Below are positions 1 through 8,433 of a stretch of DNA of 64,000 bases, piece after piece. The translations under genes and the position numbers were made by a program. The notes beneath the pieces were generated by a model, which made no database searches, was not told the DNA's origin, and saw only the letters and a program-made list of their open reading frames with translations. This DNA comes from Clostridium sp. UBA4548. Its GTDB lineage: Bacteria > Bacillota > Clostridia > Clostridiales > Clostridiaceae. The stretch's first letter is position 1; every line of letters starts with the position of its first letter. The stretch covers positions 102,837 through 166,836 of the forward strand of contig NZ_DGLI01000021.1 in NCBI RefSeq assembly GCF_002387895.1. Direction: 5' to 3'.

Positions 1-128
1 TGACATGATTTCTTTAATTTTGTTTATTATTCATCTTTAAAATGCTAGAAAGGTATTTTTGAAAGACTTTGAAAAGAAATTTAACTACTGAGTAAAAAAG
101 AACGCAGAGCTACTATTTCTAAGAGTCC

Positions 129-2042
129 TTAAATTATGGTTTCCCATTGGGCATATAATTCGTCAAGTGATTCCTGAGCTTGAGAGATGGATTTATTTAC
201 TTCCATACTTTTCTCCGGGTTAGAATATACTTCCTCTAAGCATAATTCTGCTTGGAGTTGTTCTAAGGCTTCTTCAAGTTTAGCAATGTTATCTTCTATA
301 GATTTTACTTTGTTTTTCTTTTCCTTTTCTATTTTTTCTAGTTCTTTCTTTTTCTTTTTGTCTAATTTAATTTGAGTTTTGGTTAGGCCGTCATACTCTT
401 CTTCTTCCTTAAATCTTAATGGATTCTTTTTTTTCTCTATATAGTAAGAGTAGTTTCCAAGATACTCCTTAATTCCATCTTCTTTAAGTTCAAAGATTTT
501 GTTAATAACTTTATTTAAGAAATATCTATCGTGGGAAATTACAATTATGGTTCCATCGTAATCTGTAATGGCATCTTCTAAAGCCTCGCGAGACATAATA
601 TCTAAATGGTTTGTAGGTTCATCTAATAAAAGAAAGTTAGCTTTAGATAACATAAGTTTTAAAAGATTAATTCTGCACCTTTCCCCACCGCTAAGTGTGG
701 ATATGTGCTTAAATACATCTTCACCTGTGAATAAAAATGCCGCTAGAGCATTTCTAATTTCTGTGGTAGTCATATTTGGGAAGTCATCCCACACTTCATC
801 TAGAATTGTCTTATTTAGATTTAGGTTAGATTGTTCCTGGTCGTAATAACCTAAGAAAACATTCTTTCCTAGAACTTTAACTCCAGTATCGCTTGGTAAT
901 CTATCCATAATGATTTTAAATAAAGTGGTTTTACCGCGACCGTTTTCCCCTATGAGAGCAAGTTTTTCTTCTCTTTTAATATCCATGTTTAACCCTTGGA
1001 ATAATAATTTTTCTCCAAAAGACTTTGCTAAGTTTTCGATGTAAAGCACATCATTTCCACTTTTGATTTGAGTTTCGAATTTTATTCTAGAAGCCTTTTG
1101 TTCTTTGTGAGGAGCATCTATTCGTTCTACTTTATCTAATGCCTTTTGGCGACTCTCTGCGGCTCTTACGCTTTTCTCTCTGTTAAAGGATTTATAACGA
1201 GTAATAATTTCTTCTTGTCTCTTAATTTCAGCTTGTTGAAGATTATAGGCTTTAAGCATTACTTCGTAGTTCTGCTTTTTGAGTTCTATAAATGCAGTAT
1301 AATTGCCATTATAGCTGTCTATAATACCATTAATTAGTTCTAAGGTCTTATTAGTTATGGCATCTAGGAAAAATCTATCATGGGATATGATAATCATTGT
1401 ACCCTTATAAGCTTTCAGATATTCTTCTAGCCATTCTATGGCATCTAAATCCAGGTGATTTGTAGGCTCATCTAGAAGTAAAATATCAGGGCTAGTTAGG
1501 AGAAGTTTACATAGGGCTACTCTAGTCTTCTGACCACCACTAAGTATGCTAATAGATTTATCAAAATCTTCTTCTGTAAAACCTAGTCCTTTTAATACTC
1601 TACTAATTTCACCTTTATAGGTATAGCCACCATTGTTTGCATATACCTCAGTAAGAGTTGTATACTCTGCGAATATCTTATTGTGATAAGCTTCGTTTGA
1701 GGCATCGTAAGGCTCATTCATTTTTATTTCTAAGGCCTTAAGTTTTTCTTCCATTGATAATAAATTATTAAAAACAGAAAGAAGTTCCTCGTAAATAGAG
1801 TTTTCTGATTCTAAAGCTAGATTTTGTGATAAGTATCCCAATTTTTTAGATCTATCTATAAATAATTCTCCACTATCATGCTCTAGTTGAGAAGTTAATA
1901 TTTTAAATAAAGTAGATTTACCAGCACCATTTGAACCGATTAATCCTATTTTTTCGCCTTCATTTATATTAAAAGTAATATCTTTTAAAATTACATCTAT
2001 ACCAAAGCTTTTATGAAGATTCTTGCAACTTAAAACTATCAT
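129..2042 (-). CDS. ABC-F family ATPase (Uup/YdiF-like)
   Basis: Cytosolic tandem-ATPase protein of the ABC-F family, which acts on ribosomes rather than in transport; no membrane segment is present. The first cassette shows GSNGAGKST, LSGGQ and LLLDEPTNHLD. The second shows GENGRGKTT, LSGGE and a second LLLDEPTNHLD. A charged linker joins them, and a lysine/glutamate-rich coiled coil fills about the last 80 residues, as in YdiF/Uup types. A GTG at 2051 extends the frame by three codons, but the ATG at 2042 has a GGTGA site six bases upstream and fits the family start. It is divergent from rex. A housekeeping translation role is more likely than resistance, because the sequence is unlike the Lsa-type copy at 46.5 kb. 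Confidence 0.9.
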   Translation of the reverse strand: MIVLSCKNLHKSFGIDVILKDITFNINEGEKIGLIGSNGAGKSTLFKILTSQLEHDSGELFIDRSKKLGYLSQNLALESENSIYEELLSVFNNLLSMEEKLKALEIKMNEPYDASNEAYHNKIFAEYTTLTEVYANNGGYTYKGEISRVLKGLGFTEEDFDKSISILSGGQKTRVALCKLLLTSPDILLLDEPTNHLDLDAIEWLEEYLKAYKGTMIIISHDRFFLDAITNKTLELINGIIDSYNGNYTAFIELKKQNYEVMLKAYNLQQAEIKRQEEIITRYKSFNREKSVRAAESRQKALDKVERIDAPHKEQKASRIKFETQIKSGNDVLYIENLAKSFGEKLLFQGLNMDIKREEKLALIGENGRGKTTLFKIIMDRLPSDTGVKVLGKNVFLGYYDQEQSNLNLNKTILDEVWDDFPNMTTTEIRNALAAFLFTGEDVFKHISTLSGGERCRINLLKLMLSKANFLLLDEPTNHLDIMSREALEDAITDYDGTIIVISHDRYFLNKVINKIFELKEDGIKEYLGNYSYYIEKKKNPLRFKEEEEYDGLTKTQIKLDKKKKKELEKIEKEKKNKVKSIEDNIAKLEEALEQLQAELCLEEVYSNPEKSMEVNKSISQAQESLDELYAQWETII

Positions 2043-2475
2043 GTTGTTCACCGTCCTTGATTATATATTTTACTACGAATGAAAGGATTTTTGTAGTAAA
2101 AGTTAATATATATGATAAAACCTATCGAACATTAATGTAAATTTTATAAAAAATATAGCGTATATCTTAATTTGGTGATATAATATATAATTGAGAATTA
2201 ATACATATTTATACATAATTTTAGTTAATTATTAAATTATACTAAAATATTTGTAATATGATAGTTATATATAGAAAAAGTATGGATAAATTATATTATT
2301 TTGTGTTATAGGGATTTTGAATAATAGGTAATACTAAAGATAATAATTAAAAAGTTTTAACAAGTGTATTTACATACAAAGAAAATTTTATGATGAACTT
2401 AAGCAGTAAAATTGCATTGGTTGATTTGAGAATACAAGAGTAAAATATTACAATACTAAGTTAGGGGTGGAAACA
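2043..2475. other. AT-rich divergent intergenic region between ABC-F gene and rex
   Basis: No open frame of note. A TGATATAAT extended -10 sequence lies at about 2176-2184 on the + strand without a good -35. Several other TATAAT-like runs could serve either gene. No 18-nt Rex operator was found here, so autoregulation of rex is not supported by this stretch. Confidence 0.4.
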
Positions 2476-3114
2476 TTGGAAAGAAAAAAGAATATTTCTA
2501 TGGCAGTAATAAAGAGATTACCAAAGTATTATAGATACTTAAATGAACTTGCCAAAAATGATGTAGATAGAATATCTTCAAAGGAACTAAGTGAAAAGAT
2601 AGGCTTCACTGCATCTCAAATAAGACAGGACTTAAATTGTTTTGGAGATTTTGGTCAGCAAGGATATGGTTATAATGTTAAAGAACTATTACATCAAATT
2701 GCTGGTATACTAGGACTGAATAGAGAGTATAACACTGTAATTGTAGGTGCTGGTAACATAGGTCAGGCTATTGCAAATTATACTAAATTCGAAAGAATGT
2801 CCTTCAATCTAAAAGGGATTTTTGATATCAATGTAAAATTAATAGGGCTTAAAATTAGAGATATAGAAATTCAAGATATAGATGATTTAGAAGGATTTCT
2901 AAGAGAAAACAAAGTAGATATAGCTATATTATGTGTGCCAAAGAACAGAGCGCAAAATGTCAGTGATGTGGTAACTAAAAATGGAGTTAAGGCAATTTGG
3001 AACTTTGCTCCTGTAGACTTAAAAGTACCTAATGATGTAATAGTGGAAAATGTTCACTTAAGTGAAAGTCTTATGACTCTAAGTTATTTACTAAATGAGC
3101 AAGAATTGAGCTAA
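2476..3114 (+). CDS. rex: Redox-sensing transcriptional repressor Rex
   Basis: NADH/NAD+-sensing repressor that controls fermentative genes in Firmicutes. Residues 1 to about 75 form the winged helix, including SQIRQDL and FGDFG. A Rossmann domain follows with GAGNIG at 91-96, and the C-terminal domain-swap helix ends the protein. The length of about 212 residues is normal. The GTG at 2467 sits directly on the ribosome site; the TTG at 2476 is five bases after AGGGGTGG and gives the usual family start (ERKKNISMAVIKRLPKY), so TTG is preferred. The next genes are crt-bcd-etfBA, the arrangement seen in butyrate-forming clostridia. Rex-type operators occur before crt (3306-3323) and adh (9725-9742). 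Confidence 0.95.
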   Translation: MERKKNISMAVIKRLPKYYRYLNELAKNDVDRISSKELSEKIGFTASQIRQDLNCFGDFGQQGYGYNVKELLHQIAGILGLNREYNTVIVGAGNIGQAIANYTKFERMSFNLKGIFDINVKLIGLKIRDIEIQDIDDLEGFLRENKVDIAILCVPKNRAQNVSDVVTKNGVKAIWNFAPVDLKVPNDVIVENVHLSESLMTLSYLLNEQELS

Positions 3115-3137
3115 CTTTACGACAAAAATATACAATG

Positions 3138-3172
3138 GTGTTAACAATTCACATTAATATAAGTCTTAACAC
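3138..3172. repeat. Inverted repeat GTGTTAA / TTAACAC downstream of rex
   Basis: A perfect 7-base inverted repeat (3138-3144 and 3166-3172) is separated by 21 bases. The arms resemble Rex half-sites (GTTAA/TTAAC), but the spacing is far too wide for one Rex box and no T-run follows. The function is unknown. Confidence 0.35.
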
Positions 3173-3234
3173 TGATAAAGGTTTAAATAAATATAAATAT
3201 TTTTTAAATCTTGTAAAAAAAATAACAATTCATA

Positions 3235-3263
3235 TTGAAATGTTATTAAATACCTTATATAAT
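3235..3263 (+). promoter_or_regulatory. Sigma-A promoter of the crt operon
   Basis: TTGAAA at 3235-3240 and TATAAT at 3258-3263 are separated by exactly 17 bases, which predicts a start near 3270. A stem-loop and a Rex box lie between this start and crt. Confidence 0.7.
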
Positions 3264-3266
3264 AAT

Positions 3267-3297
3267 AATTGAGGCAAACATGCTTCAATTATTTTTT
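3267..3297 (+). terminator. Hairpin with T-run between crt promoter and crt
   Basis: AATTGAGGC (3267-3275) pairs with GCTTCAATT (3282-3290), loop AAACAT, followed by TTTTTT at 3292-3297. It looks like an intrinsic terminator. It could end rex transcription, or, because it begins at the predicted crt start site, attenuate crt. Confidence 0.5.
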
Positions 3298-3305
3298 ACT
3301 TCAAT

Positions 3306-3323
3306 TTGTTACGAAATTAACAA
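3306..3323. promoter_or_regulatory. Rex operator before crt
   Basis: TTGTTACGAAATTAACAA matches the clostridial Rex box TTGTTAANNNNTTAACAA at 12 of 14 defined positions, with perfect outer hexamers TTGTTA/TAACAA. It lies 37 bases upstream of the chosen crt start. Its position favours the ATG at 3360 over the ATG at 3327, which has no ribosome site. Confidence 0.85.
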
Positions 3324-3359
3324 ATTATGAAGGAAAAGATTCATGGGGAGATGAAAAGA

Positions 3360-4139
3360 ATGAATTATAGTAATATCATCTTTGAAAAAGAAGGCAATTT
3401 AGCGATAGTTAAGATTAACAGACCAAAGGCATTAAATGCGTTAAACTCTGAAACGTTAAAAGAGTTAGATAATGTTATTGATACTATTGCACAAGATGAT
3501 GAAGTATATGTAGTTGTTTTGACAGGAGAAGGTAAGGCTTTTGTTGCAGGTGCAGACATATCAGAAATGAAAGATTTAAATCCGATGGAAGGAAGAAACT
3601 TTGGAGTGCTAGGAAACAGAGTTTTTAGAAAACTAGAGAACTTAGATAAACCAGTTATCGCTGCGATTAATGGTTTTGCTCTAGGCGGTGGATGTGAACT
3701 TTCAATGGCTTGTGATATAAGAGTAGCTTCAGGAAAAGCTAAATTCGGACAACCAGAAGTTGGTCTAGGAATAACCCCTGGGTTTGGCGGAACTCAGAGA
3801 TTAGCTAGATTAGTTGGTGAAGGAATGGCTAAGCAATTAATATACACAGGTGATATTATAACTGCTGAGGAAGCTTTAAGAATTGGTCTAGTAAATAAGG
3901 TAGTTGAACCAGAAGTCTTATTAGATGAAGTTAAAGCAATGGCAATGAAAATAGCTAAAAATGCCCCTATAGCTGTTAAGTTATGCAAGACTGCTATAAA
4001 TAAGGGAATGCAAATGGATATAGATAGTGCAATAGCTTATGAAGCAGAAGTATTTGGACTTTGTTTTAGTTCGGAAGACCAAAAAGAAGGTATGACTGCT
4101 TTTGTTGAAAAAAGAGATAAGATGTTTAAGAATAGATAA
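3360..4139 (+). CDS. crt: 3-hydroxybutyryl-CoA dehydratase (crotonase)
   Basis: Cytosolic enoyl-CoA hydratase that dehydrates 3-hydroxybutyryl-CoA to crotonyl-CoA in the butyrate/butanol pathway. The crotonase fold is complete: the oxyanion-hole segment VAGADISEM sits near 62-70, and the two catalytic glutamates appear as E113 (GGGCELSM) and E133 (GQPEVGLG). At 259 residues it has the usual clostridial length. A longer frame starts at ATG 3327 without a ribosome site; ATG 3360 is nine bases after GGGGAG and matches the family N-terminus (MNYSNIIFEKEG). It is the first gene of a tight operon with bcd, etfB and etfA, under a Rex-type operator. Confidence 0.95.
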   Translation: MNYSNIIFEKEGNLAIVKINRPKALNALNSETLKELDNVIDTIAQDDEVYVVVLTGEGKAFVAGADISEMKDLNPMEGRNFGVLGNRVFRKLENLDKPVIAAINGFALGGGCELSMACDIRVASGKAKFGQPEVGLGITPGFGGTQRLARLVGEGMAKQLIYTGDIITAEEALRIGLVNKVVEPEVLLDEVKAMAMKIAKNAPIAVKLCKTAINKGMQMDIDSAIAYEAEVFGLCFSSEDQKEGMTAFVEKRDKMFKNR

Positions 4140-4192
4140 GGTACGAGTAGAAATAGTACTATAAATGTATAAATTATAGGAGGTAAAGGGAA

Positions 4193-5332
4193 ATGAACTT
4201 TTCACTAACTAAGGAACAAGATTTTGTAAGAAAAATGGTAAGGGAATTCGCTGAGACTGACGTAAAACCAATTGCTGCTGAAATAGATGTTACTGAAAGA
4301 TTCCCAATGGAAAATGTTGAAAAAATGGCTAGATACCATATGATGGGTATTCCATTCCCAGTTGAGTTAGGCGGAGCAGGTGGAGACAACCTATCTTACG
4401 CAATAGCTGTAGAAGAGCTTTCAAGAGTATGTGGATCAACAGGAGTTATACTATCAGCTCATACTTCATTAGGTGCTTCTCCAATATATGCTTTTGGAAC
4501 TCCAGCTCAAAAAGAAAAATACTTAGTACCACTTGCAAAAGGTGAAAAATTAGGTGCTTTCGGATTAACTGAGCCTAACGCAGGAACAGATGCTGCAGGA
4601 CAACAAACTACAGCTGTTTTAGATGGTGATAACTATATATTAAATGGTTCTAAAATATTCATCACTAACGGTGGTGTTGCTGATATATTCATAGTATTTG
4701 CTATGACAGACAAATCAAAAGGAACAAAAGGAATATCTGCTTTCATCGTTGAAAAATCTTTCCCAGGTTTCTCAATAGGAAAAGTTGAAGAGAAATTAGG
4801 AATAAGAGCATCTTCAACAACTGAGTTAGTATTCGAAAACTGTATAGTTCCAAAAGAAAACTTACTTGGAAAAGAAGGTCAAGGATTTAGAGTTGCAATG
4901 AATACTCTAGATGGCGGAAGAATTGGTATAGCTGCTCAAGCATTAGGAATAGCTCAAGGAGCTTTAGATGAAGCAGTTGCTTACATGAAAGAAAGAAAAC
5001 AGTTCGGAAAACCACTTGCTGCATTCCAAGGATTACAATGGATGATAGCTGATATGGATGTTAAAGTTCAGGCTGCTAGATTATTAGTTTACAAAGCTGC
5101 TAACAACAAAGATAAAGGATTATCTTATTCATTAGAAGCTGCAAGAGCTAAATTATATGCATCAGAAGTAGCTATGGAAGTTACAACTAAAGCAGTTCAA
5201 ATCTTCGGCGGATACGGATATACAAAAGAATACCCAGTAGAAAGAATGATGAGAGACGCTAAGATAACTGAAATCTATGAAGGAACTTCAGAAGTTCAAA
5301 GAATGGTTATTTCAGCTAACGTCTTAAAGTAG
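4193..5332 (+). CDS. bcd: Butyryl-CoA dehydrogenase
   Basis: FAD-dependent acyl-CoA dehydrogenase that reduces crotonyl-CoA to butyryl-CoA. In clostridia it works in a complex with EtfAB and couples the reaction to ferredoxin reduction by flavin-based electron bifurcation. At 379 residues it is full length. The substrate and FAD signature GLTEPNAGTDA is near residue 122, and the catalytic base is E363 in IYEGTSEVQ. AGGAGG lies upstream of the ATG. It sits 53 bases after crt and 13 bases before etfB, as expected for a bcs operon. The adjacent etf genes make a general fatty-acid catabolic role less likely. Confidence 0.95.
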   Translation: MNFSLTKEQDFVRKMVREFAETDVKPIAAEIDVTERFPMENVEKMARYHMMGIPFPVELGGAGGDNLSYAIAVEELSRVCGSTGVILSAHTSLGASPIYAFGTPAQKEKYLVPLAKGEKLGAFGLTEPNAGTDAAGQQTTAVLDGDNYILNGSKIFITNGGVADIFIVFAMTDKSKGTKGISAFIVEKSFPGFSIGKVEEKLGIRASSTTELVFENCIVPKENLLGKEGQGFRVAMNTLDGGRIGIAAQALGIAQGALDEAVAYMKERKQFGKPLAAFQGLQWMIADMDVKVQAARLLVYKAANNKDKGLSYSLEAARAKLYASEVAMEVTTKAVQIFGGYGYTKEYPVERMMRDAKITEIYEGTSEVQRMVISANVLK

Positions 5333-5345
5333 GAGGGAATTAATG

Positions 5346-6128
5346 ATGAAAATAGTTGTTTGCTTAAAACAAGTTCCAGATACAAATGAAGTTAAAATAG
5401 ATCCAAAAACAGGAACTCTTATAAGAGATGGTGTTCCTTCAATAATAAATCCAGATGATAAAAATGCTTTAGAGGAAGCGTTAAGATTAAAAGATGAAAA
5501 TGGTGCTCATGTTACTATAATAACAATGGGACCTCCACAAGCTAGAGTAGCTTTAGAAGAAGCATTAGCAATGGGAGCAGACGAAGCTATATTAGTTACT
5601 GATAGAGCTTTCGCAGGAGCTGATACTCTTGCAACTTCACATGCTTTAGCAGCTGCTATTAAAAATTTAGAGTATGATATCATATTCGCAGGAAGACAAG
5701 CTATAGATGGAGATACAGCTCAAGTAGGACCAGAAATAGCAGAACATTTAAACCTTCCACAAATAACTTATGTTGAAGAAGTTAAAGTAGAAGAGAATGG
5801 ATTAAAAGTTAGAAGAGCTTGGGAAGACGGATATGAGTATATCAAAGTTCAAACTCCAGTTCTATTAACAGCTATCGAAACTTTAAACCTTCCAAGATAC
5901 ATGAATATTAAAAACATATTCTCTTTAGCAAAAGAAAAAGAGATAAAGGTTTGGACTGTACAAGATATTAATGTAGATGTAGCTCTTTTAGGATTAAAAG
6001 GATCACCTACAAAAGTTAAAAGATCTTGGGCAAAAGAAGCAAAAGGCAAAGGTGAAATCTACAATGTATCACCAAAAGAAGCTGCACAAATCGCATTATC
6101 TAAACTAAAAGAAAAACACTTCATCTAG
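5346..6128 (+). CDS. etfB: Electron transfer flavoprotein beta subunit
   Basis: Small subunit of the electron-transferring flavoprotein that partners with Bcd; in the bifurcating type it carries the FAD that takes NADH electrons. The EtfB core is clear: KQVPDTNEVKIDPKTGT at the N-terminus and the conserved GRQAIDGDTAQVGPE segment near 119-133. Length is 260 residues. There are two adjacent ATGs at 5343 and 5346; the second has an 8-base spacing from AGGAGGG and gives the common MKIVVCLKQV start. It lies between bcd and etfA, separated by about 13 and 23 bases, so co-translation of the complex is likely. Confidence 0.95.
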   Translation: MKIVVCLKQVPDTNEVKIDPKTGTLIRDGVPSIINPDDKNALEEALRLKDENGAHVTIITMGPPQARVALEEALAMGADEAILVTDRAFAGADTLATSHALAAAIKNLEYDIIFAGRQAIDGDTAQVGPEIAEHLNLPQITYVEEVKVEENGLKVRRAWEDGYEYIKVQTPVLLTAIETLNLPRYMNIKNIFSLAKEKEIKVWTVQDINVDVALLGLKGSPTKVKRSWAKEAKGKGEIYNVSPKEAAQIALSKLKEKHFI

Positions 6129-6151
6129 GATATAAGTAGGAGGGAATTACT

Positions 6152-7159
6152 ATGAATATAGCAGATTATAAAGGAGTTTGGGTCTTTGCTGAGCAAAGAG
6201 ATGGAGAACTTCAAAATGTTGCATTAGAATTACTTGGAAAAGGTAGAGAAATCGCTGATAAGTTAGGAGTAGAGCTTACTGCATTACTTCTTGGACATAA
6301 AAACATTGAAGAAATGACTAAAGAATTAGGTGCTTTTGGAGCAGACAAGGTTTTAGTTGCTGATCATGAGTTATTAAGCCACTATACTACTGATGGATAC
6401 GCAAAAGTTATAGCTGATTTAATCAATGAAAAGAAACCAGAAATTATGTTTATAGGAGCTTCTTATATAGGAAGAGACTTAGGTCCAAGAGTTGCTGGAA
6501 AATTATCTACTGGACTTACAGCTGACTGTACATCATTAGATATAGATCCAGAAAACAGCAACCTATTAATGACAAGACCAGCTTTCGGTGGAAACTTAAT
6601 GGCTACAATCGTTTGTGGAGATCATAGACCACAGATGTCTACTGTTAGACCAGGAGTTTTTGAGAAATTAACTAGAGATGAAAACAGAAGCTTTAAAATA
6701 GAAAAAGCAAACATTTCCTTAGCTAAAGAAGATATAAGAACAGAAGTTTTAGAAGTGGTTAAATTAGCTAAAGAAGTTGAAGATATCATTGAAGCTGAAT
6801 TCATCGTAGCTGGTGGTAGAGGTGTAGGTTCTAAAGAAAACTTTGCAGTTTTAAAAGACCTTGCTGATGCACTAGGCGGTTCAGTAGCTGGTTCAAGAGC
6901 AGCTGTTGATAATGGCTGGGTTGATAAATCAGTTCAAGTAGGACAAACAGGAAAAACAGTTAGACCAACAATTTATATAGCTTGTGGTATATCTGGAGCA
7001 ATTCAGCACTTAGCTGGAATGCAAGATTCTAACTTTATCATAGCTATAAATAAAGATGCAGATGCTCCAATCATGAAGATTGCAGATGTTGCATTAGTTG
7101 GAGACTATACTAAAATAGTTCCAGAGCTTACTGCTCAATACAAAGCAATGCAAAAATAA
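6152..7159 (+). CDS. etfA: Electron transfer flavoprotein alpha subunit
   Basis: Large subunit of the Bcd-EtfAB complex. The C-terminal FAD-binding domain is recognisable by GGRGVGSKENF, GGSVAGSRAAVD, QVGQTGKTVRP and the segment GISGAIQHLAGM, followed by a run ending ALVGDYTKIVPEL. At 335 residues it has the normal clostridial length and carries no N-terminal ferredoxin domain. AGGAGGG is nine bases before the ATG. It is the last gene before a GC-rich hairpin, and hbd follows after about 200 bases rather than directly, which differs from the compact crt-bcd-etfB-etfA-hbd layout of C. acetobutylicum. Confidence 0.95.
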   Translation: MNIADYKGVWVFAEQRDGELQNVALELLGKGREIADKLGVELTALLLGHKNIEEMTKELGAFGADKVLVADHELLSHYTTDGYAKVIADLINEKKPEIMFIGASYIGRDLGPRVAGKLSTGLTADCTSLDIDPENSNLLMTRPAFGGNLMATIVCGDHRPQMSTVRPGVFEKLTRDENRSFKIEKANISLAKEDIRTEVLEVVKLAKEVEDIIEAEFIVAGGRGVGSKENFAVLKDLADALGGSVAGSRAAVDNGWVDKSVQVGQTGKTVRPTIYIACGISGAIQHLAGMQDSNFIIAINKDADAPIMKIADVALVGDYTKIVPELTAQYKAMQK

Positions 7160-7166
7160 TAATATA

Positions 7167-7194
7167 CCCCAATGCTCTAGGAGTATTGGGGTTT
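7167..7194 (+). terminator. Strong hairpin after etfA with weak T-tract
   Basis: CCCCAATGCTC (7167-7177) pairs with GAGTATTGGGG (7181-7191), 11 pairs with a 3-base loop, followed only by TTT. The stem is strong but the tail is poor, so partial readthrough or 3'-end stabilisation is plausible. A TGATAATAT extended -10 at about 7236-7244 could give hbd a second promoter. Confidence 0.6.
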
Positions 7195-7355
7195 AATCTA
7201 ATGTTTTAAATTTCCTAACTTTAATGGGAAAAATGTGATAATATAGTTATGAGACATATTCACAGTGTTTTTTTGATTAAAAAACATATAAATAAAAAAC
7301 TCATACTTAAATTGAGATTTTTAAAATATAAAATTCATTAAAGGGGTGTTATATT

Positions 7356-8204
7356 ATGGAAAAAATTTGTGTTCTTGGTGCTGGTACCATGGGAGCTGGA
7401 ATAGCTCAAGCATTTGCTGCAAAAGGGTTTGAAGTAATCATCAGAGATATTAAGGATGAATTCGTTGAAAAAGGAATTTCAGGAATAAAAAAAGGCCTAG
7501 AAAAGCTTGCAGCAAAAGGAAAAATCACAAATGAAGAAGTTGAAAATATACTATCAAGAATCAGTGGAACTACTGATTTAAACCTATTAGATGATGTGGA
7601 TTTAGTAATTGAAGCAGCAGTAGAAAATATGGAAATTAAAAAACAAATATTTGCTGACTTAGATAAGATTTGTAAACCAGAAGCAATTTTAGCTACAAAT
7701 ACCTCATCGCTTTCAATAACTGAAATAGCTACAGCAACTTTAAGACCAGAGAAAGTTATAGGAATGCATTTCTTCAACCCTGCAACAATAATGAAACTTG
7801 TTGAGATTATAAGAGGAATGGCAACTTCAGAAGAAACTTATAATGCTATAAAAGAATTAACTTTAGCAATGGGTAAAGAGCCTGTAGAGGTAGCAGAAGC
7901 TCCAGGCTTCGTAGTTAATAGAATACTTGTTCCAATGATTAATGAAGCTGTAGGAATCTTTGCAGAAGGAATTGCAAATGCAGAGGATATTGATAAAGCT
8001 ATGATGCTTGGAGCAAATCACCCAATGGGGCCGTTAGCATTAGGCGATTTAATAGGACTTGATGTTTGTCTTGCTATTATGGATGTATTATATAAGGAAA
8101 CTGGAGATACAAAATACAGAGCTCACAGTCTTCTAAGAAAGTATGTTAGAGCTGGATACCTTGGTAGAAAGACAGGAAGAGGCTTCCACAACTATCAAAA
8201 GTAA
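7356..8204 (+). CDS. hbd: 3-hydroxybutyryl-CoA dehydrogenase
   Basis: Reduces acetoacetyl-CoA to 3-hydroxybutyryl-CoA, the step before Crt. The N-terminal Rossmann domain has GAGTMGAGIAQAFA at 8-21. The catalytic His138-Glu150 pair lies in GMHFFNPATIMKLVE, and the C-terminal helical domain carries the motif GPLALGDLIGLD. At 282 residues it is complete. AGGGGTG precedes the ATG. It is separated from etfA by a hairpin. No thiolase gene is in the window, so acetyl-CoA acetyltransferase must be encoded elsewhere. Confidence 0.96.
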   Translation: MEKICVLGAGTMGAGIAQAFAAKGFEVIIRDIKDEFVEKGISGIKKGLEKLAAKGKITNEEVENILSRISGTTDLNLLDDVDLVIEAAVENMEIKKQIFADLDKICKPEAILATNTSSLSITEIATATLRPEKVIGMHFFNPATIMKLVEIIRGMATSEETYNAIKELTLAMGKEPVEVAEAPGFVVNRILVPMINEAVGIFAEGIANAEDIDKAMMLGANHPMGPLALGDLIGLDVCLAIMDVLYKETGDTKYRAHSLLRKYVRAGYLGRKTGRGFHNYQK

Positions 8205-8231
8205 TCTAATTATACAAAACAGTATATTATA

Positions 8232-8272
8232 TTCTTTTATTTATCTTTGATTCTGATGTATAAATAAAAGAA
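8232..8272. repeat. Perfect 13-bp AT-only-type inverted repeat after hbd
   Basis: TTCTTTTATTTAT (8232-8244) and ATAAATAAAAGAA (8260-8272) are exact reverse complements around a 15-base spacer. It is the first of three hairpins in this short gap: a second imperfect one pairs 8274-8283 with 8299-8308, and the terminator follows. No coding function is visible. Confidence 0.6.
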
Positions 8273-8310
8273 CCCTAGGTAAAGCTAGAATCTTTAGGTT
8301 TACTTAGGAA

Positions 8311-8336
8311 GCCCTAGAGAAATCTAGGGCTTTTTT
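8311..8336 (+). terminator. Intrinsic terminator of hbd
   Basis: GCCCTAGA (8311-8318), GAAA tetraloop, TCTAGGGC (8323-8330), then TTTTTT. This is a textbook rho-independent terminator. Confidence 0.92.
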
Positions 8337-8433
8337 ATGAGTTTTTGATTATAGCCAACCATTTTGGATATGTTATAATTAGAATATATTGTAATTTTTA
8401 TTCAGGTTTATTTTAGTAAAATGGGAGTATAAT

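Noticed and set aside
3327..3359. N-terminal extension of Crt from ATG 3327
   Set aside because: No ribosome site, poor fit to crotonase N-termini, and the start would lie four bases from the Rex operator.
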